Below, one piece after another: positions 26,292 to 34,182 of a DNA stretch of 34,402 bases. Under the pieces are notes generated by a model. It saw only the letters and a program-made list of their open reading frames with translations. It was not told the DNA's origin and made no database searches. Location of the stretch: NCBI GenBank assembly GCA_027077325.1, contig JALTGF010000052.1, positions 1 through 34,402 of the forward strand. The letters are read 5' to 3'. Origin of the DNA: an archaeon (lineage in GTDB: Archaea; Undinarchaeota; Undinarchaeia; Undinarchaeales; JALTGF01). Both the position numbers and the translations under genes were made by a program. Position 1 is the first letter of the stretch. Every line of letters begins with the position of its first letter.

Positions 26292-27337
26292 TTACCTTTT
26301 TCCAATTCTTCTTTAATTATCTTTAGTTTCTTTTTATAATTCCAGATTAGCCATTCTTTTTTAATAATTACGTGGTAAATCAGTAGATATGCTATGGCAG
26401 TAACTAGGACTATATCCCAAAAATTAATGATTAAGAATGAATAGATGTAGATAACTAATGTGTGGCCAATCCTATCTAATATATCAAATTCGGGAGACTT
26501 TAACCTAACAACTTTGTACTCAACTTTTTTGTTTGAAACACTTACCTTAATATAATGGTAAAAATAGTGTTTGGGATCGGAGCCCATTAGTTCGGCGCCT
26601 GCACCCCCGGTGACAATGTACGGCGTATTGCTCCAATTGCCTCTGAAATATCCATGCACATGAGATGCAAAAACCATAGTTACATTGTACCTGTGAAAAA
26701 GATTATTCAAGTTTCTTGCACAGGACCTATTCTCCAATCCATAATATGTGGTGTGATTGCTCTCTCTCGGGTCATACAGTGGCACATGCATGAAAACAAA
26801 GCGATATCGATAATCCTGGCTTTTTTGCAGTTCATTTTTTAACCAATTCATTTGCCAACTGTCAATGCATTTTTCATTTGAATCATCCAAAATCAGGAAA
26901 TAACTATTATTGAGGGCAAAAGAGTAATAGAATCTCCCAAACATATCATAATAATTTCCCCTTCCGTTTCCTATCAGTTCGTGATTACCTATCACGGTAA
27001 GCAATGGTTTATTAAAGTTTTTAATTTGCTTGATAAAAAAGTGAAGCGCCTCTTTCTCGCCATCAAAAGCCAAATCGCCATCATCAATAGAAAACAGGAC
27101 ATTTTCCTTATTTACTTTTTTTATTAAAGAATTAAATGTTGTTACTGAATTCTTATTGTCTCCAAAAACCACAAATGAAAAATTGCTTTGTGTTTTGTTT
27201 ATTTCTTGTATTTGATTATAATTCCAGTTTTTTATGACAGGAAATGAAATCATGTCATAAATATTTACGCTAATAGCAGTCAGTAGAAAGACTAGAACTA
27301 TCGCCATTACATACTCATTAAATATTTTTGTCTTCAT
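26288..27337 (-). CDS. Membrane-anchored metallophosphoesterase
   Basis: 349 residues. One N-terminal membrane helix (about 10-32) is followed by a calcineurin-like phosphoesterase domain: VVFGDNKNS, DDGDLAFDG, GNHE, MHVPLYDP and ASHVHGY supply the usual Asp/His/Asn metal ligands. Two hydrophobic helices follow near the C-terminus. The catalytic domain is predicted to lie outside the cytoplasm. In a glycan cluster it might hydrolyse polyprenyl-diphosphate or a phosphodiester of the glycan; that is inference. The stop overlaps the next ATG by 4 nt. Confidence 0.85.
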   Translation of the reverse strand: MKTKIFNEYVMAIVLVFLLTAISVNIYDMISFPVIKNWNYNQIQEINKTQSNFSFVVFGDNKNSVTTFNSLIKKVNKENVLFSIDDGDLAFDGEKEALHFFIKQIKNFNKPLLTVIGNHELIGNGRGNYYDMFGRFYYSFALNNSYFLILDDSNEKCIDSWQMNWLKNELQKSQDYRYRFVFMHVPLYDPRESNHTTYYGLENRSCARNLNNLFHRYNVTMVFASHVHGYFRGNWSNTPYIVTGGAGAELMGSDPKHYFYHYIKVSVSNKKVEYKVVRLKSPEFDILDRIGHTLVIYIYSFLIINFWDIVLVTAIAYLLIYHVIIKKEWLIWNYKKKLKIIKEELEKGK

Positions 27338-27387
27338 CTTGATATGTATACATTAGATAGATGATACCCTAAATAGTTTATGATTTT

Positions 27388-28377
27388 CTAATCGCCATAT
27401 CCATTTGGATGCTTGCTATGCCATTCCCACGCGCTTGAAATAATTTCATTTATCCCATACTCAGGGCTCCAACCAAAAAGTTTTTTTGCTTTTTTATAGG
27501 ACGCAATAAGCACTGGTGGGTCTCCCGCCCTCCTTTTTTCATAGGTTACTGGTATCTCCATGCTAGTAATCTTTCTGCATGCTTCTATAATGTCTTTGAC
27601 AGAGTATCCTTTCTCATTTCCAAGATTGACTTCCTCACTTTTCATATGATCCCCCATATACTCAAGGGCAAGTTTGTGTGCCTTGCAAATATCTAGGACA
27701 TGAATATAATCTCTAACTGCTGTGCCGTCCTTGGTTGGATAGTCTGTTCCATATACGCTTATCTCCTTGCGTTTTTTCAATGCTACCTGCAAAACTAGCG
27801 GTATTAAGTGAGTTTCAGGCTGGTGGTCCTCGCCAATGTCCCCGCTAAAGTCTGCCCCGGCAACATTGAAATATCTCAAAGCAACATACTTAAGACCATA
27901 GGATTTATCATATCTTCTCAGTATTTGTTCAACCATCAATTTTGTCAGTCCATAGGTGTTTATAGGTTTTTTCGGATGGTCTTCTGTAATTGGTGTGTAT
28001 ACGGGAACTCCATAAACTGCTGCTGATGAGGAAAATACCAACTTTAAGCAGTTATGCTGTATCATCGCATCCAGCAAATTTATTGTATTCACAACATTGT
28101 TTCTAAAAAATTTTTTTGGGTCCCTCTCCGATTCACCAACTTCTATGGAACCAGCCAGATGGATTACAGAATCAATATCATGCTTGTTAAAAATTTTGTC
28201 TAATCCCTTTTTATCAGATAGGTCAATCTTGTAAAATGTTGTGCCTTTTGGAAGTGCTTCTTTGTGGCCATTTGACAAATTATCCAAGACAATTATGTTT
28301 TTCCCGGATTTTTTTAAGTAGTGAACTATATGGCTCCCAATATATCCCGCGCCACCTGTAACTAATGTGTATTTCAT
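27388..28377 (-). CDS. galE: UDP-glucose 4-epimerase
   Basis: 329 residues, an extended short-chain dehydrogenase. The NAD-binding TGGAGYIGSH motif is at residues 7-16; VFSSSAAVYG and YGLTK give the catalytic Ser and Tyr-x3-Lys; ALRYFNVAGAD and the PTKDGTAVRDYIHVLD segment are specific for GalE. It interconverts UDP-glucose and UDP-galactose (or the N-acetyl forms), supplying donor sugar for the neighbouring glycosyltransferases. Its ATG overlaps the stop of the upstream membrane protein by 4 nt. Confidence 0.93.
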   Translation of the reverse strand: MKYTLVTGGAGYIGSHIVHYLKKSGKNIIVLDNLSNGHKEALPKGTTFYKIDLSDKKGLDKIFNKHDIDSVIHLAGSIEVGESERDPKKFFRNNVVNTINLLDAMIQHNCLKLVFSSSAAVYGVPVYTPITEDHPKKPINTYGLTKLMVEQILRRYDKSYGLKYVALRYFNVAGADFSGDIGEDHQPETHLIPLVLQVALKKRKEISVYGTDYPTKDGTAVRDYIHVLDICKAHKLALEYMGDHMKSEEVNLGNEKGYSVKDIIEACRKITSMEIPVTYEKRRAGDPPVLIASYKKAKKLFGWSPEYGINEIISSAWEWHSKHPNGYGD

Positions 28378-28766
28378 TGTTTCTCCTTTTTATTACCTGT
28401 TTTCTTATTATAATATACGTCCTGAGTAAAATCTATAAAACTGTCAACAATTGCTATTCCTGTTGTTAGCGGGGAAATAATTCCTATAAGGACTGGGGAA
28501 ACAAGCCCCCTGGGAGGGATAACCCCAAATATCTCCAGCAGGCCTATAACTGAGATTAGTATCACAAGTGGCCCGTGTTCAAGCGAATATGGAATTGACC
28601 TTTCATAAATAGGGTCTATGAAAATGTCCTTTAATGTGAGAATAATCACCAGCCACAATAGGTAATCCTGCAAATTATATTGAAATACCAAGTACAAAAA
28701 AGCAAGCCATATCAGAAACCATATTGGATACAACTTTTTTATCCTGGCTATCCCTTCAGTGCTCAT
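28374..28766 (-). CDS. Small polytopic membrane protein, first gene of glycan cluster
   Basis: 130 residues with three or four hydrophobic helices and a charged, Lys-rich C-terminus. The family is not recognised. I start at the ATG (MSTEGIARIKKLYP); a TTG three codons upstream is possible. A TATA-like TTATAAAT lies ~31 nt upstream. Overlap with galE by 4 nt puts it in the glycan operon, so an accessory role in membrane lipid or glycan assembly is plausible but unproven. Confidence 0.7.
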   Translation of the reverse strand: MSTEGIARIKKLYPIWFLIWLAFLYLVFQYNLQDYLLWLVIILTLKDIFIDPIYERSIPYSLEHGPLVILISVIGLLEIFGVIPPRGLVSPVLIGIISPLTTGIAIVDSFIDFTQDVYYNKKTGNKKEKQ

Positions 28767-28848
28767 AATCAACAAAGTATGGTTTACAAGATTTATAACT
28801 TTTGATTTGTCCTATATTTTTTAAACTATTAACTTCAATTATACCTTT
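28767..28848. promoter_or_regulatory. Divergent promoter: glycan cluster (minus) and dph6 (plus)
   Basis: The minus-strand TTATAAAT (about 28793-28800) is ~31 nt before the membrane protein ATG. The plus-strand TTTTTTAAAC (about 28816-28825) is ~28 nt before the dph6 ATG. Both transcripts are predicted to be nearly leaderless. Confidence 0.55.
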
Positions 28849-29529
28849 ATGAAACTTGCAGTTCTTTTCTCAGGGGGAAAGGATTCAGCCTATGCTTTGT
28901 TTAAGGCAATGCAAAAAGAAGAAGTGGCTTGCTTAATTTCCATCCTTTCTGAAAACAAAGAAAGCTTCATGTTTCACACCCCAAACATTGAAATTACAAA
29001 GCTCCAGGCAGAAGCAATTGGCCTTCCTCTAATCCAAAAGCTCACGCCGGGGGAAAAAGAGAAAGAGCTTGAAGACTTGAAAGCCGCAATTCAGGAAGCA
29101 AAAGAAAAATTCGGGATTGGAGGCGTTGTGACCGGCGCGATTGAGTCCGTTTACCAGGCGTCGCGCGTGCAAAGAATTTGCAATGACCTAAACCTTTGGT
29201 GCTTTAATCCGCTTTGGCTAAAAGGCCAGGAATCCCTGCTTTATGAAATCCTAAAAAACAATTTTAAAGTAATTATCTCTGGGGTTTTTGCTTATCCTCT
29301 CAACAAAGAATGGCTCGGCCGCGCGCTGGATGAAGAAACTGTGAAGGAACTTGTTAAACTTCGCGAGAAATACAAGATAAGCCCTTCCGGCGAGGGCGGG
29401 GAAATTGAAACAACTGTTCTGGATGCACCGTTTTTCAAAAAGAGTATTGAGATTCTTGAATCAGAAGTAAAGGCAGGCAGGGACTCAGGAATTTTTATAA
29501 TAAAGAAAGCGAGGCTGGCTGAAAAATGA
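28849..29529 (+). CDS. dph6: Diphthine-ammonia ligase (Dph6)
   Basis: 226 residues. The N-terminal PP-loop SGGKDS (8-13) is an ATP pyrophosphatase signature. The FHTPN segment (42-46) and the GEGGEIET motif (181-188) are characteristic of Dph6. It catalyses the last step of diphthamide synthesis, ATP-dependent amidation of diphthine on EF-2, whose modified histidine is seen in the EF-2 gene of this window. The stop overlaps the ATG of the next gene by 4 nt (ATGA). The region looks richer in GC-ending codons than the neighbours. Confidence 0.92.
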   Translation: MKLAVLFSGGKDSAYALFKAMQKEEVACLISILSENKESFMFHTPNIEITKLQAEAIGLPLIQKLTPGEKEKELEDLKAAIQEAKEKFGIGGVVTGAIESVYQASRVQRICNDLNLWCFNPLWLKGQESLLYEILKNNFKVIISGVFAYPLNKEWLGRALDEETVKELVKLREKYKISPSGEGGEIETTVLDAPFFKKSIEILESEVKAGRDSGIFIIKKARLAEK

Positions 29530-30056
29530 TTTTAATTATCGACATGAACCAAAAGGAAAATTCTCTCGCATTTTCTGAATTCGTGGAGCCGATTGTTTCA
29601 CTTGCCGGGAACTGTGAAGTAAGGCATTACTTAAACTTGCCACAGGACTTTAGCAACTATGAAAAAGTAGTCCTCTGCGGCGCGCCTTTAAAAGATGTTG
29701 CTTATCTTGACCATTTGGAAAAGTTTCAATGGCTGAAAACTTTTAAAGGAAGCGTCCTTGGAATTTGCGCCGGTGTGCAGGTGATTGCGCTTGTTTTTGG
29801 CTCCTCTGTAAAAAAGTGCACAGAAATTGGAATGACTGAAATTGAAACATTAAAAGAAAACCCCTTGTTTTCCTCAAAGTTTAAGGCGTACGAGCTTCAC
29901 AACCTATCATTTGAGCCATCTGAAAGTTTTGAAGTCCTTGCAAAATCAGAAAAATGCGCCCAGGCAATAAAGCACAAGAAAAAGGAAATTTACGGGGTTT
30001 TGTTTCATCCAGAGGTTAGGAATAAGGGAGTGATTAGGGGGTTTGTGAATTTGTGA
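29526..30056 (+). CDS. Class I glutamine amidotransferase (GuaA N-terminal-like)
   Basis: 176 residues. The catalytic triad is recognisable: nucleophile Cys81 in GICAGVQ, and His161/Glu163 in YGVLFHPEV. The overall pattern resembles the stand-alone GMP synthase amidotransferase subunit of archaea, but no synthetase subunit is nearby and the oxyanion loop reads AGVQ instead of the more common LGHQ. It is translationally coupled (4-nt overlap) to dph6, which raises the possibility that it supplies ammonia for diphthine amidation. Alternatives are GMP synthase subunit A encoded away from its partner, or a peptidase-like amidotransferase homologue. Confidence 0.8.
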   Translation: MILIIDMNQKENSLAFSEFVEPIVSLAGNCEVRHYLNLPQDFSNYEKVVLCGAPLKDVAYLDHLEKFQWLKTFKGSVLGICAGVQVIALVFGSSVKKCTEIGMTEIETLKENPLFSSKFKAYELHNLSFEPSESFEVLAKSEKCAQAIKHKKKEIYGVLFHPEVRNKGVIRGFVNL

Positions 30057-30133
30057 GGCGCAGGTAATAACTGTGATCAAGAGTAAACTCTTTCAGAAAA
30101 ATTTTCTATCTTTCCCGCCGCCCAAAGATTTTT

Positions 30134-31186
30134 CTAACGGGTGAGCGTTCTTTTATTTTTAAATTCTATTTTTCTAGCATATCTTATATTTTCTAATTGT
30201 AATTCTGCTGTTTTTAGAAGTTCATCAAAAGTAATAATTCTTATATGGGGTCTTAAATGCCTATTCCATTCATCAATCCATTTAATCTGTTCCTTATCTA
30301 ATTTGTAGCCAATCACAATATAACCAACAGGTGCCTGAATTTTATAAACTCCTGCTGTGCTGTATTCACTATATACATCTGACATTCTCATATACATAAT
30401 TAATTGATTAAGACCTTCAGCAAGTTCGTTAGTAATATGTAATCTTCCATCTTCTTTTTTCTTAAAAAATGGCTTGAGATTTGGACTTTTGAATTCAAAA
30501 ATTTTGTTTTCTCCAAGATCTGTTTTAATGTGCAAGTCAATAGCAAGTTGGGGATCTACTTCTTTTTCTTTTGCTTTTACTTCGCAATCAATACCAAGAA
30601 CCCACCTATTTTCTCTTATCTTCTTTTTTATCTCGGTTTCATTTCGTTTATTGTTTTTGTAAGAATCTTCTATTTTATTTTCTAATTCCTTTAAAGCTTT
30701 TTCATAATCTTCTAATTTGTTGATAATTTCTTTCGCTAATTCTAATTCATTCTCTTTTCTATTTAATTTTTCTTTCAACTCTTGAATATGCTGCTCCTTT
30801 GTTATTTGTTCGCTTCTCAATTCTTGTAGTTCTTTTTCTAGTTCTTGTTCTTGTTTTTTATAATATTCAAGTTCTTCTGCAATATCCGATATTTCCTTGC
30901 CCCAGATTTGAGATACAAATCTCCTCAATGTTTTGTAAAGCCAATTAAACCACTCCTTTAAATTAATGCTTTTAGGAATCCACACCCCGGGATGATGCTC
31001 TTTAAAATATGGTTGTGTTTTGGCAGTTCTTATTTTAATTCCTTCGTAATCATTTGAATTTTTGCTTATAGAAACTTGGGTAACAAAAGAATCATCTGAC
31101 CATTTTTCTGAATCTATATCTTTAATATACTCTAGTTTAGAAAAATCGTCTCTTCTTGATTTTTTCTTCTTATCTTTCCTAATCAT
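30134..31186 (-). CDS. Coiled-coil DUF4263 (Shedu-like) nuclease
   Basis: 350 residues. 1-95: Lys/Arg-rich unrecognised region. About 100-190: long coiled coil. 190-330: nuclease-like domain that fits DUF4263, the catalytic domain of Shedu anti-phage proteins. ENRWVLGID opens it. Asp217 (LAIDLHI) and Glu231-Phe-Lys233 (FEFKSP) form a PD-(D/E)xK site. Then come the SPNLKPF and EGLNQLIMYM helix, GYIVIGY strand and IITFDELL end. It starts 11 nt after the fused methylase gene, so it is the third cistron of a defence operon. An alternative is an RmuC-like coiled-coil nuclease, but the C-terminal order of motifs fits Shedu better. Confidence 0.75.
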   Translation of the reverse strand: MIRKDKKKKSRRDDFSKLEYIKDIDSEKWSDDSFVTQVSISKNSNDYEGIKIRTAKTQPYFKEHHPGVWIPKSINLKEWFNWLYKTLRRFVSQIWGKEISDIAEELEYYKKQEQELEKELQELRSEQITKEQHIQELKEKLNRKENELELAKEIINKLEDYEKALKELENKIEDSYKNNKRNETEIKKKIRENRWVLGIDCEVKAKEKEVDPQLAIDLHIKTDLGENKIFEFKSPNLKPFFKKKEDGRLHITNELAEGLNQLIMYMRMSDVYSEYSTAGVYKIQAPVGYIVIGYKLDKEQIKWIDEWNRHLRPHIRIITFDELLKTAELQLENIRYARKIEFKNKRTLTR

Positions 31187-31197
31187 CTTTTATCATC

Positions 31198-33732
31198 TTA
31201 AGTGACAATATTTCCAAACTCTTCTCTCAATTTATGAATTTCAGAAACAGCCGCCCATTTTTTATAAAAAGCATCTTTTATTCTTTTACTTATTTTTAAT
31301 CTTTGATTTCTATTCTTTGCTATTGGCAAATACAACTCTTTCCAACGATCACCAATATTAGGCAAAGTTGTCTCGATAAATATTTTATTGTATAGCTGTT
31401 GTTGTGTTAGTTCATGAGATAATAAATAAATTAGATAATATGGGTTTATGTCCCATCTATTTTTTTCATTTATCACTCTTAAAACAAGCAATTCTCTAGT
31501 TAGAAGTACTTGTTTGTCATAAGGAGAGACCATAGCAACTGTACCTATCCTGTAACTGCCTCTTCTAACAAATATTAGATCTCTTTCTCGTAAATCAACG
31601 CCGTTTTTACCTTTAATTTTTTGATACACATGAAAGGGTATTAAAGATGTTGGATCTTTATAAAGTTCCCAATTAACTATATCTTTTACTCGGATATATG
31701 GTATCTCCCCTCTGCCTTTAAATTTACCTGGTGGTGAACCATGCCCATCAAAAGCTACAATTATCTTATTTTTCAATAATTCTTTTATTTGAATAAGTTC
31801 CAATCCTTGTTTCTCTGCTGCTTTTTTAAGTTCTTCCTCTCTTCTTTTCCAGTAATATCGTGGTACATAAGTATCGTGTTTAATCTCCTCTTTGCCTATA
31901 ACAAAAACATTATGGTTATTCTTATTCTCTGGATCTTTAATTTCTTTTCTAATTATAACTGTATCATCCCACAACTCATTGGTAAATTTTTGTTTTTCAT
32001 AATCAAAACGATAAATTAGTTTACCATTGTGATCGTGTCCCACCTCTTCAGCAACAGCCATTATTATTTTATCTTGTTGAGGCACATTTTTCTGAAGAAC
32101 TAATAACATTGTTTTTGCGTTACAATTTGGTCTAAATGTGTTATGAGCCAAATCAATTATTGCCTTGATATTATGTTTTTTTATAAATCCCAGTATATAC
32201 CTACTCTGTGGGGCATGGAAATATGTCTCTGGAAGAACGATACCTAAAATACCACCATCCTTGAGAAAATGTAAACATCTTTCAATAAATAAAACCTGTG
32301 GTTCTTCAGTTTCTTTTAAAATATTCGTTCTTTCAAATCGATCTTCTTCTTTTTTCCATTTATAAGCTAAGTCAAATTGCTTTAATTTTTCCTCACCTTC
32401 TACTTTAATTTTAGAACCGAAAGGCGGATTTGTTAAAACGATATCAAACATTTCAAATTTTATTTTTTCTCTAGTTTTACTCTTCCAATTTTTTGAGTTA
32501 TCAAGGCTATCCTCACAAAATACTCCACCTTTTCCGTCACCAATTATGGCCATGTAAGCTTTCGTCACTTTTGATAAGAAATAATCTTTATCAATTCCTC
32601 TAAAGTTTTCATTAGCTACTCTATTTTTTTCTCTTTCTATTTCATAAGGTGACCATCCATATTTTTGTCCTTCTTGTTCTACCTTTTTCCATACATATCG
32701 TAAACTATCTACCAAAAAACCACCACTTCCACAAGCAGGATCTAAAATTAAATCTTCGGGGGAAGGATCTATGACCTCTACAAGCGTTTGTATGACATTT
32801 CTCGGAGTAAAAAATTGTCCTTGAGAACCTTTGAGAGCTGGTCCAATAAAGGTTTCAAACGCATCAGCTATAACATCTCTTTCTGCTTCTAGCAAACAGA
32901 AATTTTGTAATTCTCCAACGGTATATGCTATTGATTTAGCATCTAATGTTATCTTATCGTCGGGATCTATGACTTCTTTATACTTTCCTTTAACACCATA
33001 ATAGAAGGGATCGCTTTTATCTAAAGTCTTATCTCCCTCAAAAATTTTTATAATCCGTTCTTTGATTTTTTTTGGATCTTCTCCCACTCCTGCCCTGAAT
33101 TTTACTATATCGTCAGGTTTAGTAAATTTTTCATCAAATATTTTACAAAAGATTATATTGATAAGTTGTTGAGCAAATACTTCGTCTCTTGTCACTCCAA
33201 CTGCCATCCCTGCCAAATAATTTCTCATCGCTTGAAAAACGAATTTTAAATTGTGAGATTTTTCCAGATCTCTTCTCTTAAATTTTCCTATATCTTCGAT
33301 TCTTTGACCAGCTTTTGGTATATTAGGTATCTCCTCAAAATAAACTTTACCTTTTTTTTCAATTTTTTTCAAGAATAGTCTTTCCTTACTATTAAACCAC
33401 ACTCCAAGAGGTGCTTCAGAAAATCTTAGATAATCTTGTAATTGTGATTTACCATCCTTTCTATTTTTCTTTTTACATTCAACAACTATCCATAGATTTT
33501 CATCAGATTTTTTATCTGATTTAAATACTGCAATATCCACTGGATATTCTTTTTTCTTATCGGAAGGTCTGGCTTTTACTCTCCACTGTGGATGTGTTTG
33601 TATTTGGGATTTTTTGTATCCATAATCTTCTACTAAAGTTCTAGCAAAAACTTGTACAGCTTCAACTTCTTCAGGAGTTGCTTTTACTTCTTGGTCTGAT
33701 ATAAAATCCTTAATATATCCTTCTTTAGTCAT
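31198..33732 (-). CDS. Fused nuclease-methylase-specificity protein (type I/IIG-like RM enzyme)
   Basis: 844 residues. 1-150: HsdR-N-like restriction nuclease domain with Asp66 (YPVDIAVF) and Glu85-Cys-Lys87 (VVECKKKN), a PD-(D/E)xK site. 150-300: helical HsdM N-terminal-like part. 300-560: N6-adenine methyltransferase with the GQFFTPR lead-in, motif I DPACGSGGF (331-339) and motif IV NPPF (435-438). 600-844: a single HsdS-like target recognition domain with a helical C-terminal spacer. No SF2 helicase exists here or adjacent, so cleavage, if any, would be type IIG-like rather than translocation-based. Its start overlaps the RHH gene by 8 nt. Confidence 0.87.
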   Translation of the reverse strand: MTKEGYIKDFISDQEVKATPEEVEAVQVFARTLVEDYGYKKSQIQTHPQWRVKARPSDKKKEYPVDIAVFKSDKKSDENLWIVVECKKKNRKDGKSQLQDYLRFSEAPLGVWFNSKERLFLKKIEKKGKVYFEEIPNIPKAGQRIEDIGKFKRRDLEKSHNLKFVFQAMRNYLAGMAVGVTRDEVFAQQLINIIFCKIFDEKFTKPDDIVKFRAGVGEDPKKIKERIIKIFEGDKTLDKSDPFYYGVKGKYKEVIDPDDKITLDAKSIAYTVGELQNFCLLEAERDVIADAFETFIGPALKGSQGQFFTPRNVIQTLVEVIDPSPEDLILDPACGSGGFLVDSLRYVWKKVEQEGQKYGWSPYEIEREKNRVANENFRGIDKDYFLSKVTKAYMAIIGDGKGGVFCEDSLDNSKNWKSKTREKIKFEMFDIVLTNPPFGSKIKVEGEEKLKQFDLAYKWKKEEDRFERTNILKETEEPQVLFIERCLHFLKDGGILGIVLPETYFHAPQSRYILGFIKKHNIKAIIDLAHNTFRPNCNAKTMLLVLQKNVPQQDKIIMAVAEEVGHDHNGKLIYRFDYEKQKFTNELWDDTVIIRKEIKDPENKNNHNVFVIGKEEIKHDTYVPRYYWKRREEELKKAAEKQGLELIQIKELLKNKIIVAFDGHGSPPGKFKGRGEIPYIRVKDIVNWELYKDPTSLIPFHVYQKIKGKNGVDLRERDLIFVRRGSYRIGTVAMVSPYDKQVLLTRELLVLRVINEKNRWDINPYYLIYLLSHELTQQQLYNKIFIETTLPNIGDRWKELYLPIAKNRNQRLKISKRIKDAFYKKWAAVSEIHKLREEFGNIVT

Positions 33733-33880
33733 ATTCTCTACCTATTTTAATTTTCTCTAATTCTTTTTTCATAAACATTTCAACTTGTTTAGACAAAATA
33801 ATTCCTCTCTCATCACAATATTTTTTATATTCATCATAAATTTTCTCATCAACACTTAACGATACAGTTTTTCTTCCCAT
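33725..33880 (-). CDS. Ribbon-helix-helix (CopG/Arc-type) regulator
   Basis: 51 residues: MGRKTVSLSVDEKIYDEYKK followed by YCDERGIILSKQVEMFMKKE and a short tail. The pattern (basic start, beta-strand KTVSLSV, helix, GIILSKQVEMFMKKEL helix) is a typical RHH DNA-binding dimer unit. It overlaps the methylase ORF by 8 nt (…TATGACTAA), so the operon is regulator first. GAGGGG is a good Shine-Dalgarno. An inverted repeat (33909-33928) sits in its promoter. Together these suggest autoregulation of the RM/Shedu operon. Confidence 0.82.
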   Translation of the reverse strand: MGRKTVSLSVDEKIYDEYKKYCDERGIILSKQVEMFMKKELEKIKIGREYD

Positions 33881-33895
33881 TTTAACCCCTCATTT

Positions 33896-33928
33896 ATCAT
33901 TATATAAGTTTAAATGTATCCATTTAAA
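33896..33928 (-). promoter_or_regulatory. Promoter and candidate RHH operator of the defence operon
   Basis: The inverted repeat TTTAAATG-TATC-CATTTAAA (33909-33928; perfect 8-bp arms, 4-nt spacer) overlaps A/T-rich TATA-like sequence. A second TATA candidate (TTATATAA, minus, about 33899-33906) lies between the repeat and the RHH start. An operator overlapping the promoter is what an autorepressing RHH protein would need. Confidence 0.65.
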
Positions 33929-33964
33929 TATTTTTTTAAGAGCCAGCGCTTTGCTTCTCCTTGC

Positions 33965-34132
33965 TTATAGCTTTTTACAGAAAAAGTAGCCGAGCGCTTC
34001 TTCCCTTATTCTTTCCGGAACTTTGAGTAGGCAGTGCCTGCAATATATTACTCTTCCTTTTTTAATTTGCTTTAGGGATACAGAGTTCTCCCCCTTGCAA
34101 AAGGGGCACACATACCTATATTTCCAACCCAT
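33965..34132 (-). CDS. 55-residue zinc-ribbon microprotein
   Basis: ATG at 34132 to TAA at 33965-33967. The peptide has CPFC (residues 9-12) and CRHC (31-34), a Cys4 zinc ribbon, with basic residues between and a hydrophobic C-terminus. The in-frame sequence upstream of the ATG reaches a stop within ~15 codons, so this is the only ATG start. The family is unrecognised; such ribbons occur in archaeal transcription or ribosome-associated proteins. It lies between tRNA-Thr and the defence operon on the same strand. Confidence 0.7.
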   Translation of the reverse strand: MGWKYRYVCPFCKGENSVSLKQIKKGRVIYCRHCLLKVPERIREEALGYFFCKKL

Positions 34133-34182
34133 TTTCCTGTAGTCTTCAATCCCGCTTTTCCCACCAAGATGTTAATGTTTAA

